Source of the DNA: Deltaproteobacteria bacterium
GTDB lineage: Bacteria; JAUYMQ01
NCBI GenBank assembly: GCA_030698575.1
Contig: JAUYMQ010000064.1
Coordinates: forward strand, 1 to 9,920
Length of the DNA: 9,920 nt
Direction of reading: 5' to 3'
Shown here: positions 1 through 5,940 of the stretch, piece after piece
How positions within the stretch are numbered: the first letter of the stretch is position 1
Layout of the letters: the number at the start of each line of letters is the position of its first letter
Notes under the pieces: model-generated
The model's database searches: none
Told to the model about the DNA's origin: nothing
Seen by the model: only the letters and a program-made list of their open reading frames with translations
Translations under genes and position numbers: made by a program

Positions 1-1
1 T

Positions 2-292
2 GTAGACGCTATGAGGGAGCTGGATACGATGGCTTCGAAGGCCGCCGAAATTGTCGAGCCGATGAGGGAGGCGATCCTGAAACGTGAGGAGGACCCGATG
101 CCCAAGGCGCGGGAGAGGGAGCGGGAGCTGAATGACCTGCGCACCGAGTTCCGGCAGTCTCACATCGAGAGGCTGTCCGGCGGAAAGTGCACCGCGACCG
201 CAGGAATTCTCTTTCTTGACATGCTAACGAGCTTCGAGAAGCTCGGCGATCACGCCTATAACGTCCTGGAGGCAACTGTCGGAATCAAGTAG
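2..292 (+). CDS. PhoU-domain protein, probable C-terminus of a Na+/Pi cotransporter-family protein (5' partial)
   Basis: The frame is open to the left edge, so the gene starts outside the window; the first ATG in frame (position 11) is probably internal. The visible 96 or so residues are helical and highly charged. They end in a block typical of the PhoU fold: HIERLSGGKCTATAG, then FLDMLTSFEKLGDHAYNVLE. The E/D-K/R-L/I-GDHA signature is characteristic of PhoU helices, which bind metal clusters or sense phosphate status. In the Na/Pi cotransporter (NptA/YjbB-like) family this domain follows the membrane transporter domain at the C-terminus, and this ending fits that type. A free-standing PhoU-like regulator cannot be excluded, because the membrane part is not in view. 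The gene ends 9 nt before the convergent acyl-CoA dehydrogenase stop, and I see no terminator hairpin between them. Confidence 0.8.
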   Translation, partial: VDAMRELDTMASKAAEIVEPMREAILKREEDPMPKARERERELNDLRTEFRQSHIERLSGGKCTATAGILFLDMLTSFEKLGDHAYNVLEATVGIK

Positions 293-301
293 CGGCAAGG
301 C

Positions 302-1999
302 TCACGGATTCATCTCGTAGGCGCCGTTCAGGCTGTGGACGTGCTCCTCCCAAACCTTCCGGTATCGCTCCTCATCCACAATCGGCTTCCTGATCATTGC
401 GAGGCAATGCTCCATCTGCTTCGGCGTGCTGGTGGGCTTGCTGTACAGATGGAGCGCGTACTTCGAGAAGTCCCTCACCAGCACGTCGAATATTTGATCG
501 ATCACACCCGGTTCGACCTGGTAGATCTTCGCGTTCTCGAGCAGTAACTGCGCGTAGACCACGAGCACGAAGATCTCTCCCAGCGCCAGCATGAAATCGA
601 CGTCGTTCGCCTGTCCGGCGCCGGGGGTGGCCTTCTCGAGGAGTTCCCGGAAGGCTCCCATCTGCTCGCGGAACAGGTTCACGTTCGGAAGATCATGGGC
701 CTCGAAAACCGGCGCGTAATCGGGGAACCGCACGTGCCCCAGCCCCTTCGTCGGGCCCTGCCGGAACAGGTAGCTGTCGTCCGCGCCGTCGTCCCGCCGG
801 GGAACTTCCTCATAGGCCTGGTGGTTGAGGAAATAACCGGGCATGAACTTATTGATGAGCGCCACGTTCACGTGAACCGTTCCCTCGAGTTTCGGCATCG
901 CGCGGATGTCCCGTGCGGCCATCTCGAAATACATGTCCTTCTCGAACCCCTTCGCCGCGATCACGTCCCAGAGATGGTTGACGACGTCCTCCCCCTGAGT
1001 AGTGACCTTCATCTTCACGACCGCATTGTAGAGCAGGTAGCGCCTGTCGTCGGGAGAGGCCGAGCGCATGTAATCCGCCGCCCGCAGGGTCACCAGCTTC
1101 ATGGCCAGCAGACGGGCGTAGGCGTCTGTGAACAGCTGCTTCACATGGTCGAAGTCCGTCACCTGCATCCCGTACAGCTTGCGGTTCGAGGCATGGGTGA
1201 TAGCCTCGTAGAGCGCGTGCGTGCAGATGCCGATGGACGCCCAGCCCAGATTGAACTTGCCGACGTTGACGGTGTTGAGCGCCGCGTTCCACGCCTCCTG
1301 CCCCCGGGACAGGATGTCGCTTTCCTTGACGGGGTAATCGTGGAGCACGTAATCCGAAACGAAGGACTGGCTGTTGATGACGTTCTTCACGCACTCGAAC
1401 TTCTCGTGCTGCGAATCGACGGCAAAGAAGACGTAATCGCCTGAGTCGGTGAGCTTCCCGAAGGTCGAGACCATGGCCGCCTTGTTGCCGTTGCCGATGT
1501 AGTACTTCTCCCCCCGGGCCAGATATTCGCCGTTGCCCTGCGGCGTCAGGTGCATGTCGGTGGAGTACACGTCCGCCCCGTGGGCTTTCTCCGAAAGCCC
1601 GAACGCGAAGATCCCCCCCTCCTCGAGAAGGCGCGCCGCCCGCTGTTTCTGCTCCGCGTTGCCGCTCATCCAGATGGGGCCCAGGCCGAGGACCGAAACC
1701 TGCCAGGTGTACCAGTACTGCAGCCCGTAGAAACCGAGGATCTCCGCGAACTCGCAGATCCGCCAGGTGTCCCAGCGCGAGTCAGCCGCCCCGTACCCTG
1801 AAGGCGTCAGGATCGTCGCGAAGATCCGCTCCTTCTTTACGAACTCCAGGAAGTCGGCGTACCAGACCCTTTCGCGATCATCCTCCTTGAGCTTCCGCTT
1901 GCCCTTGCTCTCGAAGAACTCGATGGTCTTGAGCATGACCTCCCGCGACCGCTCATCCGGGTAGTTTCGATCGTGCTTCCTGGGGTTGAGGAGGATCAT
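302..1999 (-). CDS. Acyl-CoA dehydrogenase with long C-terminal extension
   Basis: A flavoprotein of 565 residues that should oxidise an acyl-CoA to the 2,3-enoyl-CoA with FAD, passing electrons to ETF. Core motifs appear in the usual order. FAFGLSEKAHGAD (about 131-143) is the FAD/substrate loop, usually xLTExxxGSD. GEKYYIGNG (163-171) follows. A segment with R273 and YG (about 270-300) matches the R-x-x-FG FAD-binding helix. KLEGTVHVN (370-378) places E372 where MCAD-type enzymes carry the catalytic glutamate. Typical members are about 380-400 residues and end soon after that glutamate, whereas here some 190 residues follow, mostly predicted helix. The natural substrate is unknown. The ATG at 1999 is preferred over an adjacent in-frame TTG at 2002 because AAAGGA lies 7 nt upstream of it. 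The CBS-gene terminator sits about 30 nt upstream, so the gene is either read by leakage through it or has a promoter overlapping it. Confidence 0.93.
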   Translation of the reverse strand: MILLNPRKHDRNYPDERSREVMLKTIEFFESKGKRKLKEDDRERVWYADFLEFVKKERIFATILTPSGYGAADSRWDTWRICEFAEILGFYGLQYWYTWQVSVLGLGPIWMSGNAEQKQRAARLLEEGGIFAFGLSEKAHGADVYSTDMHLTPQGNGEYLARGEKYYIGNGNKAAMVSTFGKLTDSGDYVFFAVDSQHEKFECVKNVINSQSFVSDYVLHDYPVKESDILSRGQEAWNAALNTVNVGKFNLGWASIGICTHALYEAITHASNRKLYGMQVTDFDHVKQLFTDAYARLLAMKLVTLRAADYMRSASPDDRRYLLYNAVVKMKVTTQGEDVVNHLWDVIAAKGFEKDMYFEMAARDIRAMPKLEGTVHVNVALINKFMPGYFLNHQAYEEVPRRDDGADDSYLFRQGPTKGLGHVRFPDYAPVFEAHDLPNVNLFREQMGAFRELLEKATPGAGQANDVDFMLALGEIFVLVVYAQLLLENAKIYQVEPGVIDQIFDVLVRDFSKYALHLYSKPTSTPKQMEHCLAMIRKPIVDEERYRKVWEEHVHSLNGAYEMNP

Positions 2000-2030
2000 C
2001 AAAGGTTCCTTTCAGGAGAAGAACGAACAG

Positions 2031-2066
2031 AAAAAACTCTGGCCCGCTGGAACCGCGGGCCGGAGT
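2031..2066 (-). terminator. Rho-independent terminator of the CBS gene
   Basis: On the minus strand, 36 nt past the CBS stop codon, an 11-bp GC-rich stem (2037-2047 with 2055-2065, one G-U pair, 7-nt loop) is followed directly by six T residues (2036-2031). This is a textbook intrinsic terminator. It lies only about 30 nt before the acyl-CoA dehydrogenase ATG, inside the potential leader of that gene. Confidence 0.88.
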
Positions 2067-2101
2067 GAGCTTCAAGACTGACTCGGGAAGGAGAGAGCAT
2101 G

Positions 2102-2530
2102 CTATCCGCGAATGTAGCTCTGCAACTGCTCGATCGTGAACTGCTGTTCCGCGATGATGGCCTTGACCAGGTCTCCGATCGAGAGCATTCCGATCAATCG
2201 TTCGCCTTCGATCACCGGCAGGTGGCGAATGCGATGCTGCGTCATCAGGCTCATGCATTCCTTGATCGTTTGCTTCGGATGCACGGTGATCACGTCGCTG
2301 GTCATGATCTCTTCGACCCGCGTCTGCTGGGATGTGCGGCCCTTGAGAATGACCTTCCGCGTGTAGTCACGTTCGGAGATGATGCCGGCCAGCTTTTCGC
2401 CGTCAGTCACGACGAGTGCGCCTATCTCCTTCTCCGCCATGAGCTTGATGGCATCGAACACGCATTCGTTCATGTCGATGGAATAGACATCGGCCCCCTT
2501 GGTGTTCAGGACCTGCTTGATTCTCTTCAT
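2102..2530 (-). CDS. Tandem CBS-domain protein
   Basis: A 142-residue soluble protein made almost wholly of two CBS motifs (about 14-65 and 73-127), which together form one Bateman module. Each CBS ends in the S/T-x-x-D nucleotide-ribose motif: GIISERD (49-55) and GMLSIGD (114-120). The protein therefore probably senses an adenine nucleotide or related ligand and modulates a partner, but it carries no effector domain. The C-terminus ends in a short helix with QLQSYIRG. The reading frame stays open 58 codons further upstream, but that stretch is GC-rich, resembles no protein and contains tandem DNA repeats. The ATG at 2530 is preceded by GGGAG at 7 nt and opens directly into the CBS fold. The gene is flanked by a 309-nt gap upstream and a strong terminator downstream, so it is probably monocistronic. 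Confidence 0.92.
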   Translation of the reverse strand: MKRIKQVLNTKGADVYSIDMNECVFDAIKLMAEKEIGALVVTDGEKLAGIISERDYTRKVILKGRTSQQTRVEEIMTSDVITVHPKQTIKECMSLMTQHRIRHLPVIEGERLIGMLSIGDLVKAIIAEQQFTIEQLQSYIRG

Positions 2531-2839
2531 CACGTCACTCCCGGGGCCTCCTGCGAGGCCCGCGCCGCCGATCCGGGCCCAAGGCCCGACAGGCTGGCTC
2601 CTGCCCCTTCCCCGAACCTTCCGCCAGTAGTGGCCGCAAATAGTGGTCGCAACTAGCGGCCGCGCAGGGCGGATGGTGGCGCCGGGGGGTAGGGGCGCGT
2701 GCAATAGACTTGCGAATCATCCTACACGCTCGGCGGCGCTTTTTCGAGCAATAGCGGCTCCCCGCCCTCCGCGGGACTGCCCGTGCGAATGTCGCAAAGC
2801 GCACCTAAGCGCCTGGATTACAACAGGAATCTTTGGATT
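2531..2839. other. Non-coding gap upstream of the CBS gene
   Basis: This 309-nt stretch separates the CxxC-protein stop from the CBS start. I see no convincing gene: open frames here have arginine/proline/glycine-rich shadow compositions. It holds three tandem 13-nt repeats (2628-2666), a small hairpin CCCGC-cctcc-GCGGG (2761-2775) without a T tract, and GC-rich runs. The promoter of the CBS gene should lie here, but I found no clear -35/-10 pair. Confidence 0.7.
2628..2666. repeat. Three tandem imperfect 13-nt repeats
   Basis: TAGTGGCCGCAAA (2628-2640), TAGTGGTCGCAAC (2641-2653) and TAGCGGCCGCGCA (2654-2666) lie head to tail with no gap. Copies 1 and 2 differ at 2 of 13 positions, and the shared core is TAG(T/C)GG(C/T)CGC. 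They sit about 100-135 nt upstream of the CBS start codon. They could be a binding array for a regulator or simple slipped-strand duplication; the sequence does not decide between these. Confidence 0.75.
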
Positions 2840-3271
2840 TTAGCCGTTGCTGCGGGCGCGCCGCTTCGGGCTGCGGCCAGTGGCCGGGAGGCCAAGGGAA
2901 GCAATCTTTCTATTTACGAGCGACTCCAGCGTTTCCAGATCCTGGACCCCGGCAAGCTCACGGGCCGGGATCAGCTCACGCAAGGTGCCTGCCGGGCGCT
3001 CCAGGAAGACGGCTGGGAGGGGCAGGTTCCGGACCGACGGGAATCGGCGTCTGAAAACGCTCCGCAGGTGAAACTCGGAGGGGATCGGCAAGGTTCGCAA
3101 GAAGGCGCGCCACTCGGCCTTCTTGATGAACCGGCCGTAGGTCACGTCGCAGAGCTTGCAGGGGTAGGTTTTCGGCGCGACCAGCCGGTGAACGAAGTCC
3201 TTCACGAGGGCTAGAGGCGTGGCATCGACGTTATAGACGAAATGGAGCTTGCTCCCGGAACCTTCCGGCAT
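2840..3271 (-). CDS. Conserved protein of unknown function with a CxxC motif
   Basis: A 143-residue soluble protein with no signal peptide or membrane segment. The N-terminal half has the pattern LHFVYNVDATPLALVKDFVH (9-28), then APKTYPCKLCDVTYGRF (32-48). The YN-x-(D/A), H28, the C38-x-x-C41 pair and the following TYG resemble a widespread uncharacterised family, sometimes labelled GTPase or hypothetical in genomes, although no Walker A motif is present. The CxxC suggests thiol redox chemistry or metal binding; this is inference. The last 20 or so residues are basic (SPKRRARS) and probably disordered. The start at 3271 follows GGAGG at a good distance; an upstream ATG at 3340 would run back into the preceding gene. 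Its 19-nt distance from the VOC gene implies co-transcription. Confidence 0.82.
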   Translation of the reverse strand: MPEGSGSKLHFVYNVDATPLALVKDFVHRLVAPKTYPCKLCDVTYGRFIKKAEWRAFLRTLPIPSEFHLRSVFRRRFPSVRNLPLPAVFLERPAGTLRELIPARELAGVQDLETLESLVNRKIASLGLPATGRSPKRRARSNG

Positions 3272-3290
3272 CGGTCTCCTCCCCTCTGGC

Positions 3291-3710
3291 TCAGGGGCGC
3301 CAGGCGGCCTGATCGCCCGGCGCTGCTTCGTGGTTCTCATTGAAGGTCTCCAAATCCTCGATGACCCGGTACCACTCCCAGCGCATGCCGTCGGGCTCTA
3401 CCGCCCAGACCTTGTTTTGCTTAGCGTAGTAGCAAGTGGTCTGATCTTCCACGAGGTGCTCCATTCCCGACGTCTTGAGTCGCTCGGTGGCTGCCGTGAC
3501 CTCCTCGTCCTCGAATACCTCGACGCCCAGGTGGTTGAGCCGTTCGGGCGCATCGGGCATTTCGAAGAGAACGAGCTTCAGCGGCGGATCCGTGATGGCA
3601 AAGTTCGCGTAGCCGGGCTTTCGTTTGTTGACAGGGGTGTTAAACATCTTCGAGTAGAAATCGACCGCGGCGTCGATGTCCTTGACGTTGATGGCGAGCT
3701 GGAGACGCAT
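3291..3710 (-). CDS. ArsI/CadI-type VOC (glyoxalase-fold) metalloenzyme, atypical cysteine site
   Basis: A 139-residue vicinal-oxygen-chelate protein closely resembling ArsI (Fe(II)-dependent C-As lyase) and mycobacterial CadI. The diagnostic blocks are MRLQLAINVKD (1-11), RKPGYANFAI (30-39), DPPLKLVLFE (41-50), LNHLGVEV (58-65) and RWEWY (110-114). Candidate metal ligands are Q4, H60 and E112, as in the family. Characterised ArsI enzymes and CadI carry adjacent cysteines in TTCC(Y/F)A. Here the site reads TTCYYA (91-96), so C93 is kept and the second cysteine is Y94. The C-terminal cysteine cluster of some homologues is also absent; the tail is acidic and proline-containing. MAs(III) binding may therefore be weak, or the substrate may differ. 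AAGGAG lies 5 nt before the ATG at 3710. No ArsR or ArsM gene is adjacent. Confidence 0.88.
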   Translation of the reverse strand: MRLQLAINVKDIDAAVDFYSKMFNTPVNKRKPGYANFAITDPPLKLVLFEMPDAPERLNHLGVEVFEDEEVTAATERLKTSGMEHLVEDQTTCYYAKQNKVWAVEPDGMRWEWYRVIEDLETFNENHEAAPGDQAAWRP

Positions 3711-3823
3711 GGGGGCTCCTTCAGATCCGGGGCTGCGGCCACGGAACCGGCAGCCAGAGCCAGGCTGGCAATGCGCACCCATGTGAATGAAGGAATTTTC
3801 GCCAAATTCGCGCCCGGCCGGGC
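3711..3823. other. CorA-VOC intergenic spacer
   Basis: A 113-nt spacer between the CorA stop and the VOC start, both genes on the minus strand. Directly at the CorA stop is a perfect 12-nt palindrome, GCCCGGCCGGGC (3812-3823), and nearby is GCCAG-agccagg-CTGGC. Neither has a T tract, so termination here is doubtful. No strong promoter for the VOC gene is evident. A signal-peptide-like stretch in an unexpressed frame is described in the findings. Confidence 0.5.
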
Positions 3824-4915
3824 TCAGTAGTTCCGACGCTGCCGTTTGCGACGACGGCCGGAATATCCGATCCAGCCCCTGCGGCGAAATAAAAAAATCA
3901 TACCCAGGCCGAGAGCAACCATCACGATCAAGACGAGAAAGTAGCCGTTTCGCTGCGCCAGCTCCGGCATGTACTCGAAGTTCATCCCGTAGATGCCTGC
4001 GATGAAGGTGAGCGGGATAAAGATGCTCGCCATGAGGGTGAGCACCTTCATGACCTCGTTCGTCTTCTGGCTCACGTTCGAGAGGTAAATCTCGGACAGC
4101 CCCACCGCCATCTCGCGCGTTGAGTCCACGAGCTCGGTGATCTGGGAAATATGGTCATAGGTGTCGCGCAGGAAGGCGCGTACGCTCTCGGAGATGTAAG
4201 GGGTCTGATCGCGGATCATGGCGTTCACCGCCTCCCGCTGCGGCCGACCCACGCGCCGCAAAACGACGAGCAACCGGCGGATCCGGTGGATCTCGCTCAG
4301 CGTGTCAGGCCGTGGGTCGTCGATTATATCGTCCTCCAGCTCCTCGAGCTGATGGGAGAGGTCCTCGGCGATCGGATAGTAACGGTCGACAAGCGTATCG
4401 ATGAGCGCGTAGGCCAGATAGTCGGGCCCCATCCGCCGTATCGGACCCAGGGCCGTCCGCAGCCGCTCCCTCACCGGATCGAAGAAGCCGAAAAAGCGCT
4501 CCTGGAAGGTGAGCAGGTAGTTCTTCCCGATGATGAAGCAGATCTGGGGCACCTCGAGATCGCCCTCTTCATCCAGTAGAGGTATGCGCGAAATGACGAG
4601 CTGGTGGTTCTCGTACAGCTCCGATTTCGCCCGCTGGGGGGTGTTCACGGCGTCCTCGAGGGCCAGCGGGTTCATGCCGAAAATCTGGGCGATCTGGCGC
4701 AGAGTCGCCTCGGTGCCGAGCCCCTGGATATCCACCCAGATCTTCTCTTCGCCCGAAAGCGGAGAGCCAAGCTCTGCGGGGTTTTCAACCTCGCGCTCCT
4801 CGATTCCCTCGGGCCAGTAACGCACCAGGCGAATCCGGGTGGGTGGCGCCCCGGGAGGGATCATCAGCGTCCCGGGACGGGATCCGGCGCTGGGATTCAG
4901 TTTCTGAAAGGTCAT
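3824..4915 (-). CDS. corA: CorA-family Mg2+/Co2+ transport protein
   Basis: A 363-residue inner-membrane divalent-cation channel of the CorA/MIT family, which forms pentamers. The large N-terminal cytoplasmic alpha/beta domain (about 25-240) includes IWVDIQGL (59-66) and MNPLALEDAVNTPQRAK (81-97), both typical of CorA. A long helix with an acidic stretch, LEELEDDIIDD (190-200), leads to the pore. TM1 is about 292-308, followed by the defining YGMNFEYMPEL loop (GMN at 310-312), the ion selectivity signature. TM2 is about 326-344, and the chain ends in a strongly basic cytoplasmic tail (RRRKRQRR). The length is normal for the family. The start at 4915 has a modest GGGA-type ribosome site about 8 nt upstream. 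The gene begins 27 nt after the OmpA gene stop, so it is probably its operon partner. Efflux relatives such as ZntB share the fold, but the GMN-x-E-x-MPEL loop favours CorA proper. Confidence 0.95.
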   Translation of the reverse strand: MTFQKLNPSAGSRPGTLMIPPGAPPTRIRLVRYWPEGIEEREVENPAELGSPLSGEEKIWVDIQGLGTEATLRQIAQIFGMNPLALEDAVNTPQRAKSELYENHQLVISRIPLLDEEGDLEVPQICFIIGKNYLLTFQERFFGFFDPVRERLRTALGPIRRMGPDYLAYALIDTLVDRYYPIAEDLSHQLEELEDDIIDDPRPDTLSEIHRIRRLLVVLRRVGRPQREAVNAMIRDQTPYISESVRAFLRDTYDHISQITELVDSTREMAVGLSEIYLSNVSQKTNEVMKVLTLMASIFIPLTFIAGIYGMNFEYMPELAQRNGYFLVLIVMVALGLGMIFLFRRRGWIGYSGRRRKRQRRNY

Positions 4916-4942
4916 GAAAGATTCCCAATGCCTGCGTGGCGG

Positions 4943-5905
4943 CTACCGCTCGACGAGTTCCACACGCCGGTTCTTGGCGCGCCCCTCCTCGGTCCGGTTG
5001 CTCGCCACCGGCGATGTGAGCCCGGCGCCCGAGTTTGAAAGGCGGGTTGGCGCAACGCCGTAAACGGACGAGAGCGCGTTTACGACGGCCTGGGCACGCT
5101 TCTGCGAAAGGCCCAGGTTGTACTCCGGCGTGCCCACATTATCTGTATGGCCTACCACCATCACCTCGAGGGTCGGCTCCGAGGTCAGCAACTTCGCAAT
5201 CTCGTCCAGCGTCGGCTTCGACTCCGGCTTGATGTCGGCCTTGTCAGTATCGAAGTAGATGCCGTAGACAGCAATGTGCCCCTCGGCCGCGATGCCCTTG
5301 GCCATGGCGTCCGCATCAATCGTCACCATCCCGCTTTCCATCGGCTTCGTGGTGATCACGTCGAGCTGCGTTGCAGCGGCCGACCCGGCGCCCTCGTCGC
5401 GCGCAACGTAGAGCGAGATAAAAATGTCGCCCTCCTCCCGTGGAAGGACCGCCGCCAGGTAGCGCTGATCCTCATAGTTGTCGCCGAAGATCAGATCGTA
5501 GGGAACGACCGCGTGGTTGAAATTCCGCCCACCGCAGACTTGGTCGTCACAACCGAAAAGGACCTCGAAGCCTGCCTCTTTCAGGGCGCTCTCGTAGTTC
5601 CGGAAGACCTCCAGCGTGCTGCGCCCGGCGGGCGCCCGGTAGGTGATCTTCGTCACACGACCTTCGAGCATCCGGCAAGATTCGAGATTTTTCTCCTTTC
5701 CGCCGTAGTGCTTCGCCTCGCTCGTGAGAAGAGCGTACTCGTCGAACTCCCTGTCGTCGTAGCGGATAATTTCCGACCCCGCGTAGCGCGAGATCATCGG
5801 ATGATCCAGGCTCCCCTCGACGTCCTTGGCCTCCGCGGATCCGACCGTCAAGCCGAGCGAAAGAAAAACGATCGAGGCGAACAAAAATCGCGAACGTGCG
5901 TTCAT
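4943..5905 (-). CDS. OmpA-family envelope protein with DUF4892-like N-terminal domain
   Basis: A 320-residue exported protein. Residues 1-26 form a signal peptide (basic MNARSR, hydrophobic core, AEA-K cleavage site; no lipobox). Residues of about 28-185 form a soluble domain beginning VEGSLDHPMISRYAGSEI, with a later FDEY. This resembles the DUF4892-like domain that precedes OmpA domains in some proteobacterial proteins. It contains three cysteines (C77, C119, C124) that could form disulfides in the periplasm. The C-terminal domain (about 211-320) is an OmpA/Pal/MotB fold: YFDTDKADIKPES (217-229), VVGHTDNVGTPEYN (250-263) and LSQKRAQAV (266-274). D255 and R270 have the 15-residue spacing of the diaminopimelate-binding pair, so peptidoglycan anchoring is expected. 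No beta-barrel is present. GGAGAG lies about 7 nt before the ATG. It follows the secreted-protein gene by 35 nt. Confidence 0.9.
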   Translation of the reverse strand: MNARSRFLFASIVFLSLGLTVGSAEAKDVEGSLDHPMISRYAGSEIIRYDDREFDEYALLTSEAKHYGGKEKNLESCRMLEGRVTKITYRAPAGRSTLEVFRNYESALKEAGFEVLFGCDDQVCGGRNFNHAVVPYDLIFGDNYEDQRYLAAVLPREEGDIFISLYVARDEGAGSAAATQLDVITTKPMESGMVTIDADAMAKGIAAEGHIAVYGIYFDTDKADIKPESKPTLDEIAKLLTSEPTLEVMVVGHTDNVGTPEYNLGLSQKRAQAVVNALSSVYGVAPTRLSNSGAGLTSPVASNRTEEGRAKNRRVELVER

Positions 5906-5940
5906 GATTCTCTCTCCATGAACAGGTGACGGCAGACGCT

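Noticed and set aside
695-1444. 249-codon plus-strand frame inside the acyl-CoA dehydrogenase
   Set aside because: It is antisense to a well-supported gene, rich in V, R, H and L, with no ribosome site or recognisable fold.
2531-2704. N-terminal extension of the CBS protein to 2704
   Set aside because: The extra 58 residues are low-quality G/R/P-rich sequence crossing tandem DNA repeats. The ATG at 2530 has a ribosome site and begins the CBS fold.
2727-2750. GC stem followed by a five-T run on the plus strand, possible terminator
   Set aside because: No plus-strand gene lies upstream to be terminated, and on the minus strand the run is A residues ahead of the stem, which is the wrong order.
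5147-5929. 260-codon plus-strand frame opposite the OmpA gene
   Set aside because: It mirrors conserved OmpA codons, its composition is unnatural, and it has no motif.
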